A stretch of DNA of 64,000 bases. Source: Pseudofabraea citricarpa (lineage: Eukaryota > Ascomycota > Leotiomycetes > Helotiales > Dermateaceae). Location of the stretch: the NCBI GenBank assembly GCA_029641185.1, contig JAPWGK010000028.1, positions 124,001 through 188,000 on the forward strand, written 5' to 3'. The notes under the pieces were generated by a model. It was not told the DNA's origin. It did not search any database and saw nothing but the letters and a program-made list of their open reading frames with translations. This document shows positions 47,587 to 59,629 of this stretch, one piece after another (within the stretch, counting starts at the first letter, position 1; each line of letters opens with the position of its first letter). A program made the translations under genes and the position numbers.

Positions 47587-49110
47587 TTAAAATACATGTA
47601 CGATTGCATGTTTGATAGCCATATCTACTTCGCTTTTTCTGAAACCGGGAGCGCGTCCTAAAGCGACCATTTTCCCAATGAGATCTGGATGAACGTTAGC
47701 TGGCTTGCAGAATAGACTGCCCTGCTGAGGAACAAGCCAAGGAGAATTGAAATGAAATTTTACTCACGGTCAAGGAAGCGCTGAACGTCAAATTGTAGGG
47801 GAGGATTTCTCAGATCAGCATCAACGGGCGTGGTATAAAGATCGTATGCTGTTTCTTGTGCTTGAAATTGTGCAATCAAGCTCGGCTCATGCAAGGCCAC
47901 AAGCGATGAATTACTATTCAGAAAAATCCCCTGTTCTGAGAGATATGCTTCCACATCATGCGAATCGAACCATACACCTCCATAGCCCATCACATCTAGA
48001 AACTGCTGGTACTTTTCTTCATAATCCGGCAGTTCCTTTGACGGACAAGGCAGTGAGCCTAATATTCTTTTTGGCTGCCGCAAGTTTGATGGGAAGCCGA
48101 GCTCGCCCGATTCGTTTTTCCTTGGGTAATGTGTTGCTGCGCGGCCGATGGTATAGAATGGCAAACTCGGAATCTCTAACCGCTCCCCCTGACCACTTTT
48201 GAGAAGCTTCAGGAAATAGGGCTTCATTTTGGTCTTGTCTGCTATGCAAGATACGAGTCTGAAAATCCGGTATAGCATTCCGGGCTCAGATGCTGGATGG
48301 CTGAAAATGCGATAGGCGTATTCTAGAGAATATCGATGGAGTCGTCGAGAGAAGGTGGTTTCTTGGAAGCTGTAGGTAAAGTTTGTGTTTTGGAACTGTT
48401 TTTCTATGACCGATAGCTCTTCTGTAGGAGAAGGCTGCCCACGGTCTGGTGGCTGTGAATAATCTTTTGTTCGGGAGTATGCAGCTGTGGGTTCCACTTC
48501 ACTGCTTGGACTTTTGTTCCCCGCGGACTGCCCACCTTCGCTAATGTCGGAATCTGAGAATTGGCATTGATAGCCGAAAATATCTAGGCCGGACGATTCA
48601 ACCGGTTGGCTGTTTGTAGAATTGTTTAGTGTCACATTTAGTAACCAAGCACCATCCTCTCCAGTGGTTCCCACTGATGGTTCACTGTTGCCTTGGTCAC
48701 CATCCAAGGCCTTGAATGTCGAATCATTGATAGAACTTCTTAGTAGAGCTTCCAGAACAGGGTCCGTTTCTTGAAGCCCTGCTTGTACAACGCGGTCGTA
48801 GAATGTGGAAAAGCGTTCTGCCATGGTCCGCGCCTTGGTTTCAAGCTCCAAGATATGCTCTTGAAGTGTAGATATTGTAACGTCTTTCTTCATTCTGTAC
48901 GTATTCTGAGCATGTCTGATCTGTGCTCGACGTTGCTAGAGACGCATTTTAGCCAAATGATCAACTGGAAATGCTGACACATACCTGAACAGATTCTTCA
49001 TTGGACAGTGGCAGTCTTGGTCGACCACGACGCTTGACAACACCACCAGGCTGAGGATCTTCAGATCTTTTCCGACGCGCTGCAGATCCCTGCTGCCGGT
49101 TTCCTTCCAT
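47587..49110 (-). CDS. bZIP-type transcription factor (GRPR hook plus RRAQIRxAQxxYR basic region)
   Basis: Three exons (49110-48985, 48935-47768, 47699-47587) give 468 aa. An AT-hook-like RRGRPRLP is followed, across a 49-nt intron, by the basic region RRAQIRHAQNTYRMKK and a heptad-like helix (ISTLQEHILELETKARTMAERF), as in a common class of fungal bZIP regulators. The mid-protein block RRLHRYSLEYAYRIFSHP is shared by that class. The C-terminal CLGRAPGF-like end appears as MVALGRAPGFRKSEVDMAI only after removing a 68-nt intron. The acceptor for that intron was chosen by frame, and it is the least certain junction. The first ATG is 49110. It is a probable local or global regulator. Confidence 0.84.
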
Positions 49111-49752
49111 CCTTTCCCAATGAGGTTTCGTCTGGTGTGGCTTCGCCAGGCCTAGTCTTCCTGTGTTATGCAGAAATGAACGTGTACGTTGACACACCTC
49201 AAATAGTGGAGCTAGCCGGCTCAATTCACTCCAGCCATTAAATCAACCTTCCGGTGTATATCCAGTGCAATATCCGTTGAGACCGTGATCAATAATCGAA
49301 AATTTATGTATTTGCAACTGTTTGTGATGTTGAGAGGTTTATTGGAGCCCGGACCAAGATGAATAATCGAATAATAGCATTGTCGGTTAAATGCCTCGGC
49401 TCAGTGCCTAGCGTCGGTTAACTTTGCTCGACAACGTGATGCCGGTCTTATGAAAAAGTTAAATGACAAGACCATTAGCGTCATCGACAGGACTGCTTAC
49501 GGAATTGTTCAGAATTGCTGCGCAATTATTATTAAGATATTCAAACAGCCAGGATACCGAGGAACTGTTTTCCCGGAAAGGTTTACAAAAGTTATGGCCC
49601 AAAGTTGACCAGAATTTTAGAAACGCGATACAATCCCAAATGTCGAAGTTGTATCAATTACTTCTAGTTTGAAATTTCCATCTAGTAATTATCCACCCTA
49701 GTTCACCGTAGAATACCATCATTGGTTTCTTCGCTGAGAAACTCGAAGACTC
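49111..49752. other. Intergenic region
   Basis: Promoter of the bZIP gene and the 3' flank of the thioesterase gene. No gene was recognised. Confidence 0.4.
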
Positions 49753-50764
49753 TTATCGCCAGAGCAAGTCTGCATATCTACCCAAAGCAGGTAGGCCATC
49801 TCCTTCAAACGTGTCATATACAGCATCCCAACCAGAATAAAGCTGTGCAATAGGAAGGTTATCACGTCTACGTCTTTCAATTTCTTCCAAATGCTCGGTT
49901 ATGCCCTCGAATTCAACTTTCTTTCGCTTCCCACACACTTCTCTATTAGAATTTGGTGGAAGTATCTGATCTTGATCAGTAAAACTTTCAGCAATGTTGT
50001 CCTTTCCCCACCCTGGAGGAAGCAGATCACAGCCCTCTAGCATTTTAGCCGGAGTCACAGTCTTCCTTCCTTTCTTGAAAACATAACGGGAGATCGCGGA
50101 CGCAAAAACGCCTTTAATCCTCTCCTCTCTCGTCTTTAAGAACGATTTTTCGTCTTCTCGTCTCTGTGGAATGCTTGCATCTCGTTGGAGCCAATACTCT
50201 GATGGTTGATACCTACCCTTCTCAACAAAATGCGAGACAAGATAGAGCCATTTCTCATCCCAGCTAAGAACCCTGGTCCAGATCTCATATGGCTGATAGG
50301 GTTTGATTTCGCGCTTGAAGACGATACTTGACGCGCTCAGGATGACTAGCGTGGCACCAGGCCCGGGAAATACAGAGAGCTGTTTTTGTAAAAGCAGCAG
50401 ACCGAGTTTGCCCCTAGAGATATCGAGATCAGTGGAGTATGTAGAATTGGATTTGTGTAGGTTGTAGTCGCATTCTGTTAAGGGTGCTCTGCTGGCAGTG
50501 ATTACTGGGAGGAAGAGACACTGAGGTGTCAATTGTCCATCTGTAGGGCTGAAAACGAGATGGACGAGAAGATTGCGGATGAATCTGACCTATGTGTTGA
50601 GTTTGGTTAGTAAGTTAGTGATTCATAGGGACTTGATAACCTACATGCCACATGAAGGGAAGATTCTTGAAGTTTAGAATAAGCAAGAGGATAATGAAAA
50701 GAGAACCCCAAGTCAGATTTGAGACGAGTGTGTCCACCATGATATGCAGAATTATCAATGCCAT
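49753..50764 (-). CDS. THEM6-like thioesterase-superfamily protein
   Basis: Two exons (50764-50645, 50589-49753) with a 55-nt intron give 318 aa. Exon 1 encodes an N-terminal hydrophobic segment (WGSLFIILLLILNF, about residues 20-33) that would anchor it in the ER. Exon 2 has the hot-dog-fold block ECDYNLHKSNSTYSTDLDISRG, as in the THEM6/4HBT-like family, then PYEIWTRVLSWDEKWLYLVSHF. The C-terminus is charged and ends GLPALGRYADLLWR. Such proteins are thought to act on acyl-thioesters or acyl groups; no catalytic residue can be named with certainty. It shares a 388-bp promoter with the divergent MpaB-like oxygenase. Confidence 0.82.
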
Positions 50765-51152
50765 TTTGAGAAACCTTTTGGGAATGGAAAACAAATAGTA
50801 GTGTAAATCTCGAGCATTGTCTCCATCTTATACCACGACACTCCGATAATTCAATAGGAAGCTAGCAGAAACGATCATGATTAAAGCGAATCTGACTTGT
50901 TGAGCCCCAACATAATTTCGAAGCATCCTTCAATATAATCCAAGTAAAATTCACAAGCTGCCAAGCAAAATCTTCGGCCTTGAAAAACTGTGGAACCTCC
51001 TCGGTCCTCGTTTATGACTTATAATTATCACAATTATAATCAGTCACTTGTATATCCGGCGCCATATATGAAACTATATCTTGGACTTAGTCCGCAGCTT
51101 TTTCTAACATGTTCTCAAACAGAAATTCATTTCGCATTTGATTTGGTTCATC
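50765..51152. promoter_or_regulatory. Bidirectional promoter, THEM6-like / MpaB-like
   Basis: A 388-bp AT-rich region between two divergent start codons. Its small size suggests the two genes may be co-regulated. No specific operator was identified. Confidence 0.5.
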
Positions 51153-52542
51153 ATGAATACAATTGAAATTTTGACTGGGCCGTTTACCGGTGCTTGCAAG
51201 TATGTTTCTCTTACAACTTTCTTCCTGGTATATATCTTAGCAGTCCGAAAATTGCGTCATCGAAGATGTCAGGAAATCCAGAAGCCATTCAATGGCTCTT
51301 CTGGTCGGCCACTATCAAGCATGACAGCCAAAGAGGCACATGCGATCATGATTCAGCTCCAAGAGCTTGAGTTTCCCTACAATCTGCACAACGCCTTATC
51401 GTTCGGCCTACTCAAGGTACCTAAACTACAATTCCCCTTCCCTCCTAAATTAGAAAAGTAAAGTACTGACAGAGTTTAATCCAGACAGCTGGTATCCCCA
51501 CAATCTCCAAACTCCTAATTGCCACTCGTCAACTCAGTTTGGAAAATGCGTCCAAACGTGCCGCAGACACCGAAGTTCTCCTCGCTGAAGCGCAGTACTC
51601 GGATCCCGCATCTGAGAGGTACATGCAAGCAATCGCGCGAATGAACTACCTTCATGACCGATACCGGAAAGCGGGCAAGATTCTGGACAAAGACATGCTA
51701 CACACGCTATCTTCTGGCGTGGTGGAGATCTTCAAATTCGTCGATAAGTATGAGTGGAGGGAACTTAGCGATGTGGAGAGATGCGCTATTGGTGTTTTTC
51801 ATAAAGGTTTGGGCGAAGCGATGGAGATTCCTTTCACGCCTTTGCCGTCTCATGAACAGGGATGGACGGATGGACTTCATTTTGCCCTCGAGTTACGAGA
51901 CTGGTGTTATGCATATGAGAAATCGGTTGCGGGCCCGACCCGTTCGAATACCCTTCTGGCACAGAGAATCGCGGATATTGCTGCTGCTGGGGCCCCATGG
52001 CCGTTGAAAGGAATCAAGAAAAAGGTTATTGCGGCTACATTGGATGAGCATATGCGGATTAGTATGGGGTAAGCTTTTTTATTCATCTCTAATACGAAAG
52101 GAAAAAAAAAACTAATTTGGCATGTTTCAGGTTTGAAGAGCCCAATTACATTGTGGTTCAGATCCTACACCGTATTAGAACGATCCGGAGATTCATATTG
52201 CGGCATCTTAGTCTTCCAAGACCAAGTTTCTTCGCGGTGAAAATCATTTCAGATGGTCCGAACCCAATGACGGGATTGTTTAACATCAACAAGTATGCGG
52301 TAGATCCTTGGTATGTAAAACCTACATTCTTGCAGCGATATGGATTGAAAGCTTGGATTACGTGGTTTTTTGCAACTGGTGGCTCTGTCAACGCGCGTGA
52401 TATATTCCAGTCTCAAGGTTATGATATTAGAAAGATCGGACCTGCTGCTCAGTATGGAAAAGGGATGCCGGAAATGGCGGCGAATGTTGAGAAATTGAAT
52501 TCCCAGGATCGAACTGGCTGTCCGTTTTCATTGGGGAAATAA
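51153..52542 (+). CDS. ER-bound oxygenase, MpaB/rubber-oxygenase-like (DUF2236)
   Basis: Three exons (51153-51416, 51485-52068, 52131-52542) give 419 aa. An N-terminal membrane segment (about residues 18-32, SLTTFFLVYILAV) is followed by ELEFPYNLHNALSFGLLK and GIPTISKLL. The characteristic ARMNYLHDRYRKAGKI and DMLHTL blocks of the MpaB-like DUF2236 family come next, then YEWRELSDVERCAIG and a conserved C-terminal region. MpaB cleaves the terpenoid side chain oxidatively in mycophenolic acid biosynthesis; the substrate here is unknown. The histidine of MNYLH is conserved in the family and may contribute to haem binding. The divergent thioesterase-like gene suggests a joint ER-located step. Confidence 0.88.
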
Positions 52543-53539
52543 CCTTAGATGTTTGCCCTGCCGAAAGAGAAAGAAGATCTAACTCTTTCCTTGGGGTTCA
52601 TAAAGGGTCTGCCATCACTGTCTTTCGACTTTGTTCCTATTATCTTCAACAGAGCGTGATTGTATGTGATATAAACAATGGGAGCTTACTTAAGGATAAT
52701 TATCTTTGCTGAATACTTTTAAACACTGCGTAGATCGAGACTGATGGAGTCTGAGTATACGATGTGTAACTTTCAAAGAGAGGCACCTAGTACATGCAAG
52801 AGTGATAGGATGAGTTATCAGGATAGCCTAGTCAAGAATTCTTCGGACTAGTTCGTGAATTTTGAGCAAGAATTAAAGAAAGGGGGCCGAAAACAACGGC
52901 AACTATGTGTACTTTGTTCAAGCGTACTGGAACGTGGTATCTCGAATCTCTTGGTACCACCTTCGAGGAGAGGAGTCTTTGAACTTCCAGGCGCTTGCTA
53001 CTCAGCAGTCACTTCCCTGATACTTATGAACTACAACAAGTCAATAAACCTCTCCAACAACTTCATTGAGCCGTCTAGGTACCCAGCTCACAAAACGTCG
53101 CCTCTTCGATCGGCTTACACTGATATAAACTCGAAAAGGGGAACTACAAAGCCGGGACAACTGCAATGCAGAGTCAGGCACATCTCAATTCAACTGCCTC
53201 ATCTGTCCCACTGGAGATATCTCCACCAAGCCACCCATCTTCATAGAGATTTTGATGCTGGTTCTCCACCAACTTTCCAGACAATTGCATCCTTTCAAAC
53301 AGCCAATTATCAGACGATAATTCACGAGCTTGGACCAGCACGAGTTGAGCCGAGGTAAATATCCAAGGTCGTCATCAGAAAACAAAAATGGCCCCATATC
53401 AACAACACCAGCTGCACAGTTCACTCTGAGCAGATGAAAGATGTTATGAACACCTGTTGCTCCCACTAATTCAATGAATAGCACCACTCAATTACAGCAA
53501 CATTAGCTGGTGTCTCACCATTACCTCCATAATCGCTCA
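52543..53539. other. Intergenic region, no supported gene
   Basis: About 1 kb after the MpaB-like gene. A 167-codon + strand frame (52855-53358) and a 100-codon - strand frame overlap here, and neither shows a known motif. The region could hold further relics of the adjacent pseudogene. Confidence 0.35.
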
Positions 53540-54515
53540 TTACGATCTCCCTTGCTCCATATAAATGGCTTCCATCTCAACCCACACCATTCCCACAACT
53601 TCCCGAAGTCGCCGTCTTGTTCGGATTGCATAGCATTAATGACAGCCCTCTGCGAGCATCCTTTGTCAGGTCGAAATCTTACCACGGAACGACGTACCCG
53701 CCGTTATTCTATTGCGTAATGTCTGGCGATAAACACGCATACAACTTCGGGATGTCTTCAAATTTTGGGTCGTGTAGAAGGGCTTTATTGAATAACATAG
53801 TAAGAGGAGGAAAATTATCATGCCCGCCAGCTCTTAGGCCGCCCAGGTTCTTGGTCGCCCTCACGATACCGTCCTTGCCATATCGTTCCGCAAACTCACG
53901 ACCTAGCATCCATGTACCGGCCTTCGAGATTGGATAGTTCTTCGTACAGTCATTCGTTCTCTTATTCAATAAGCCAAGGTTGATACCGTTTGTAGGAGAG
54001 GCACCTTTTGCTAGGCGCGGCTGGAAGTTCACGCCACTCGAGAAGGAGACATGGCTATCGAAACAGCACCAAGCTGGGGAACAAGGAGAGTGGTGAACTA
54101 CAGTGTTGCTACGCAGATTGTGCCAACTGTCGAATCAAGATTTTGTACTATTCTCTTTCCTGCTTCAACATTTTTGGCGCCAGCGCCAGCACCAGCACTA
54201 TTCCAGGTACATCGAGCTTGGTTTCTTGTTGGACACAAATCGCAGCAACTGCCTTGACGGACAAAGTATGGTTGAGATCAAGTTGAAGAAATTTGACTGA
54301 GTTTGGTTTGGTATCCTTTGAGCCGGAAATATCTCTCTGAGGCTTTCGTTGGCACTTTCTACCTTGCCCTGGATCAAATGTAAGCATCTATCAGGTGCAA
54401 GACTCACCTTCTGGACCCACTTTGGATCGGGATACCATGTACCATACAGGATCTTTATCAGCCCATGTCCGGAACCCGTATTTCATCCAGTCACGATGAA
54501 GACCTTGCCATGTTA
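53540..54515 (-). pseudogene. Short-chain dehydrogenase/reductase pseudogene
   Basis: Read on the - strand, this stretch begins GKVFIVTG, the SDR cofactor-binding strand, but the next codon, where these enzymes have the second glycine, is TGA (54485-54483). Further on there are SDR-like pieces in more than one frame (SANESLREI, VKFLQLDLN). An intact stretch carries the catalytic YPISK and GREFAERYGKDGI, and then KLYACLSPDIT. It is followed by in-frame TAG (53711-53709), NNGGYVVPW, TAA (53681-53679) and the family C-terminus GKLWEWC. At least three in-frame stops and apparent frame shifts mean the gene is dead. In life it would have been an NAD(P)H-dependent reductase of about 320 aa. Confidence 0.8.
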
Positions 54516-55642
54516 CAACGCTACTTCTGCCTCTGGAAGAATGCTTGGGACCACTGATTGCGCAAATTTCGAGTGAAGTCGAGCACCATGGAGTGTTTAA
54601 CTTTGAGGTTGATCGGCATCTTTATTGTGAGAGCCATCGCTTGTTTTTGTTTTAATCTTTTTTTTTTTTTTTTTTCAGCTACCAATTCGTCGTTTTGCAT
54701 TCTTGCTCGGTGGTATCGAGTGTCTCACCGAGTTAAATATGTGGGAGTCGATTCAAATTGCACCGCCGCAGACGGGCCAATTCGCCATCAAATGGGGGGG
54801 CATAAGCAGGCACTGATTTAAGCCACATAGACAACTGGGATATGCTTACCTATCTTGGTATCTACCTAGGTAGTGAGAGTGAAAAGCCGAGGCATGTCTG
54901 ACATGCACCTCCAATTTCACTTCTAGGTAGAAGCCAATCGACTCCTCGGTTCCAGCTATGAAACCACTCGGGTATACGTGATAAAGAGCTTACTTGTTAC
55001 TCGGCCGTACCTCCGAGAAAGCTGATCCCATTGCGCCACCAAATGGCTTACCTTAGGGACCGGGCCGCTCCCGATTTGTTAGCCGTCTTATCCTCCTGCC
55101 TTCCTGAGAGTACTTGCCACTTTTTTCAGGGGTAAGACGGATAAAATACCTTGAATCTTACTGTGCCTCTCTAAACATCATCCAAGGTCACATTTGATAG
55201 CTAAAGGTACCTAGGTATTTACGACAAGTGCTTACCTATAAATCTAGGTTACCGACACAAGAGCCGTTTGTTAGATCAAAGCCTTATGATCCTATAAGCA
55301 TTTCAACTCAGTCGTTAGTCAATAACTGTGCGGTTCTATGTTCGAACTCTAGAAGATAATATCAACTCGTTGAAATCTAACTCACTGATTGTTTACCTTT
55401 CCAATACGGAGTTAAGCGCCGATACGACAAATATGCGAGGTATGAGTTATGCAGGCATAAAGGTGGAGCCTGCCAATTGCAAGGTATGCCTCGGACTCTG
55501 CGTCAGTACCCTGTCGACGGGCTTAGTTGCGATGCGGCACAGAGGCGTAAAGATGGGGAGACGTATATATCAGCGCTCAGGACAGCCTGTGCCGGTGCTC
55601 ATTCAAAGGCATTAGAATCACCAACGACGATGCATCGTCAGC
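54516..55642. other. AT-rich intergenic region
   Basis: About 1.1 kb, including a run of 17 T at 54659-54675. It lies upstream of the bANK regulator. No gene is seen; the direction of the neighbours makes it the promoter of the bANK gene. Confidence 0.4.
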
Positions 55643-56741
55643 ATGAATCCCAGCCAGCTGCCATGTATCCAACTTGACCTAGACTCATCCGCAGCGACAG
55701 AGCGCCGCAGGCTACAGAACCGGATGTCACAGAGAAAGTTCCGACGTGAGTTGCCCAGCTCGCGGGGAAGACCATTATTACCTTGACCCACCCGGGTGCA
55801 GCCACGTTCCTCAACTGACGACCCCGCCAGAGAAGAAAGCGCAAGAGCAGAAGTTGTCTAAGACCATGTTCGTACTTAGTACAGAGGAAACACCACCCGA
55901 ACCGGCATCAGGATCAGCACCGGGACTGGCTGCTCACTATCCTCCTAGTCCGTGGCCTTTGCCCAACCTCCACAACTTTCCGGCTACTTCTGGCGTAAGC
56001 GACGAGATCGTATTTGACACAACACTATGGCAACCACAACAACAACCCTCCTATTTCCCTCCGCATGCGAGCGGTAGCGGTAGCGGCAATGGTATTGAGA
56101 ATAATAATAGTAATGAGAGGGAAAGTGGACAACCGTCTATTGATGCCAATGCCAGTTCCAACGATATGAGTAGCGCTATGCTCTCGCCTCCGTTACCATA
56201 CTACCCCCAATCCACGGACCACATCTCAACGGCCGGGAGCTGGAACTCTAGCCCAGAAGAAACTGTTGAAAATCGGATCGCACTACAATGGCCACCCGAA
56301 TCCGCCGGGTCCCGGCGCAGTTCTCTCGTGGCCAACAGCAGCTCCACAGCGCATAGCATCCCCTCGGCTAGTGTACAAAGTAAAATACCCAGCTCACGAT
56401 CTCGGCGCAAATCGCGACCCAGCTCCAGCTCACCAAAGTCTGCTCCGGTACCTCCGCCATCTCTAACTCCACTGCTCCATATCAGTGCGCGGAAAGGTAA
56501 TCGAGGCGTCCTCCAGACCCTTCTGAAGCACGGATCTGCAATCGATGAACAGGATAGCCACGGCCGCACAGCTCTCCACGTCGCAGCGGAACATGGCCAC
56601 AAAGCTGTTGTCTCGCTGCTGCTAAAAAGTGGTGCCGATAGTGAGGCTTTAGACCTTGATGGTAAATCGCCGCTGTATTTAGCGGTTAGTGCGGGTCAGA
56701 ATGAGGTCGTGGATTTGTTGCTTAGTTATCAAGCGCGGTAG
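55643..56741 (+). CDS. bZIP-ankyrin (bANK) transcription factor, TOXE-like
   Basis: Two exons (55643-55745, 55831-56741) give 337 aa. The 85-nt intron splits the basic DNA-binding region, which after splicing reads ERRRLQNRMSQRKFRQKKAQ (about residues 20-39). There is no obvious leucine zipper after it. The middle is Ser/Pro/Gln-rich and disordered. The C-terminus has three ankyrin repeats (about residues 246-335), with TPLLHISARKGNRGVLQTLL, GRTALHVAAEHGHKAVVSLL and KSPLYLAVSAGQNEVVDLLL. A bZIP basic region plus ankyrins without a zipper defines the bANK family, whose known member TOXE controls the HC-toxin cluster. That implies, by family, a cluster regulator; its targets here are unknown. 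Confidence 0.9.
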
Positions 56742-58199
56742 GTAGTTTGTAAGCCGGTGGTTGATCAGTTTCACAATTGCAAATTGCATCTTAAAAGTAC
56801 TAAAATTTAGACCTACAGTAGATCAGTAGATCGCACGTGTTATAGTAGATTTAATTCGTTTTTTATTGGGGCTTATTCATACAATTTAATTTATCTTACT
56901 CAATTTTTTCTCGTTTGATATCTGGGTGACTAATAAACTGTAGCGTCTTCTTATTTGCCAGTCATAATTATCATCTTGTAGTTTAATTATTAGCATAGTA
57001 GAATTACACTTCTCTGCGGGATATCTCCAAGAGTTCAAAATTGTGGAATCGGTAACATATTTGTCATCCTAATAAACGTACCAGCATATGCCAAGTTCAA
57101 TCCAGTACACACCCAAGGGCCAAGGCTCTTTAGCGAATGGATTGAGTTGGTGCATGAACAACTTCACGTCATGATGGCGGTTAAGGCTCTAGAACAAACG
57201 TTCTCCGTTGGAAGTTGCAGCCCATTCATTAATTAGATCGGAAATACTTAAAGATTGTTAAGGACATTAGATATCCTAATCATAAAACTCTATAAGGTTG
57301 TGTGTTTCAGAACCTGCTCCAACATGTTAGGCTATCTGAGATGCATGCAGCACTCTTGCTGCTAAATAGGACCTAGGTGGGGATGCATATTCCCGGCAAT
57401 TCGTCATGTACCTCTTTTGGTACCCTTGAAGATAACATGACCAGGTAATTACAAGGGCATTCACATGCTTTCGTCTGGAGCACCGGATTCGTCACTCAGC
57501 CTCATTGGTTACGGGTATGATAATTAATCCGTGTATTAGAAGATCGAGATGTCGTCGCTTAAGCTGCGTGCCGGCTTCCTGATTCAGGATAAACCCAATG
57601 CGGCAATACCTTGCTTTGGTTGCACAAATACGATTCGATCTCTTGTGTTGGGTAACGTTGCGTCTGCCGAGTGGCAGCCCCACAATGATATCGGTCACTT
57701 GCATGCAATATCCGATCGGGTCCGGCATATTCGGTTGCTGAGATCGTACGAGATCTGTTGTACATGTTCCTGCATATGGGTGTTCTGTCTAGGGACTGGA
57801 TGGTTGGAGATTATAGAGAAAGAGCTGATGGTTGCGCGATTGATCATAAATAGCTTGATTTGAGTGAGATACTAATTTAGCTTCCATAAGTCCAGCAGGT
57901 GCTTCATCTGGTGATGACTTTTCTTTCTTGCACAGATAGTACCGTATGAGCTTGGGTCCTGGACATAATGGAGTTTAAAAGGGTCTATTTCCGCGATTGA
58001 GGTAGTACAAAGATTAAGCGAGAGAAAAAGGGGTAATAAATAGTCAAGGACTATTTCACAAAAGGCCTTAGTTTAGGTCCAGCGCTATCTACTTTACATT
58101 GAGCCATGAAATACGATTAGATAGCTGACTCAGCAAGAGAAACGTAGAGGGAATCCTATTTGGGTCTCTTGCATTGCAGCATCGGTTATGGTTCCACAC
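56742..58199. other. AT-rich gene-poor region
   Basis: About 1.46 kb. A 104-codon + strand frame at 57549-57863 begins with ATG but has no domain and lies opposite comparable frames, so it is not called. Confidence 0.35.
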
Positions 58200-59002
58200 T
58201 GGAATGACGACAGTTTTTTGACACACACCCCTAGAAATACATATGATTTACAGCTGTCTCACTGGAGATAGAGATCTCTGGGTCGTAGTTAACTTCTAGT
58301 AGTGATATGATAGTTGATCTACGATAGTTAAGAAAGTCTTGAATCTGTTTAAACAGTTTATCGCGACTGGTGAGCTTCAACCGGACGAAGATATTGCTAC
58401 TTCTCTCTCTGAATCTTCTTACTAACACGTGATAGTGTCTTAAAGTTGAATTTTTAAATCTAGAAATGCTCTTACTATGTTCAAGCAAATACTTCCTTTA
58501 GATTGATATGAATCACGCATGCTCTTATTTTACTGCATGTTCTTTTCATAAGACAAGAAGGTGCGACAGTACGGCTCACGTAGGATGGCTGAGCATATAA
58601 CACATGGTTGGAGTTCTTGTTGATACGGCAGCTTGGAGGGCCTGGAAATTTCATGCGACTTCGGGATTGTTAGATTTCTTAGGAATGGTAACAGACAACA
58701 GTAGCATCTAAACCACTGCAAATCGCTTGGTAGTTTCAGCCTATTATTATGATAGATGGTCTGAACAATTTTTTTGGCCCAAAAGTCACGACGCTTATCT
58801 GAGATGTCACCTACAAGGATGATGATTTGTCACAACTTCTTAAACCACTACTTATTGATGCTACTAGAAGGTCTAGTGTTTCTGGATAACCCCAATTTTG
58901 CTCTAGATTTGCATAAATAAATGAATCTCGGGGTTATGGGTGGAATACTAAAAGTTTTTAAGACGCATGCTAGTAGAAACATGAGCACGATTCCTCTGAA
59001 TG
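58200..59002. other. AT-rich region, possible relic coding sequence
   Basis: Short - strand frames (58231-58488, 58530-58721) show protein-like composition but no recognisable domain. They may continue the decayed frame just upstream on that strand. Confidence 0.3.
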
Positions 59003-59629
59003 TCAGAAACAAACACATTCGATATGGCTCTTGCTAATGGAAATCTTGAGGTGTTTAACCCAGCTCTTTCTGTTCACACAACTTTCACGGATACTGTTCG
59101 TAATTTCGAAGTATGATCCTGTTATATAACCTGTCAATGAGTCGAGCATCCCGGCGGAAGCTACTTTAGACTGGAGCCATGAATGGCCAGATAATAAAAA
59201 ATGTAGAAAGTAATAGAAGAGATCGTCTCTCGACCACGAAAAGCGTTTCTGAGTCAGAACAAGGCCCTGTGGAATAATTTGTTTATCATATCTCTCTACC
59301 AACTGGATGACCCTTTTATTTTTTCCTTTTTTGTAGTTCTAGCAAGCCGGTATCTCTGCAATGAATAGAACACTATTTTGGAGACCGTGTAATAGTGAGA
59401 TTAGCTCAAGGTCAAGACCCTTAACAGTATAAAAGATATAAATTCTTCTTTGGTGGTGCCCAAGTTCCTGTGGACCACTTTTGATTGTAGAAGGCAAATT
59501 TAAAAGGCATGGTCTATAAAAGACCCCTAATTCACAAGATAGCATAAGAGGGTTATAAACAAGAAATGAATAATTTGGTGTGGGAAGGTGGAGTGTATGC
59601 ATAGTCTCCTTTTTATTCTTTTCTTTCAA
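59003..59629 (-). pseudogene. Decayed open frame with one internal stop, unknown protein
   Basis: Two consecutive - strand frames (59629-59342 and 59302-59003) are in the same phase, and one TAG at 59341-59339 is the only stop between them. Together they would encode about 200 residues. The composition is protein-like (PTPNYSFLVYNPLMLSC, GLDLELISLLHGLQNSVLF, DSLTGYITGSYFEITN). I do not recognise a family. A degenerate gene or mobile-element remnant is more likely than a live gene. An intron spanning the TAG is an alternative. Confidence 0.4.

Noticed and set aside
52855..53358. 167-codon + strand open frame downstream of the MpaB-like gene
   Set aside because: It does not begin with ATG at the listed start, has no motif, and lies opposite another open frame.
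57549..57863. 104-codon + strand frame with ATG
   Set aside because: No domain, in a gene-poor region with overlapping frames on the other strand. It could be a small gene, but nothing supports it.
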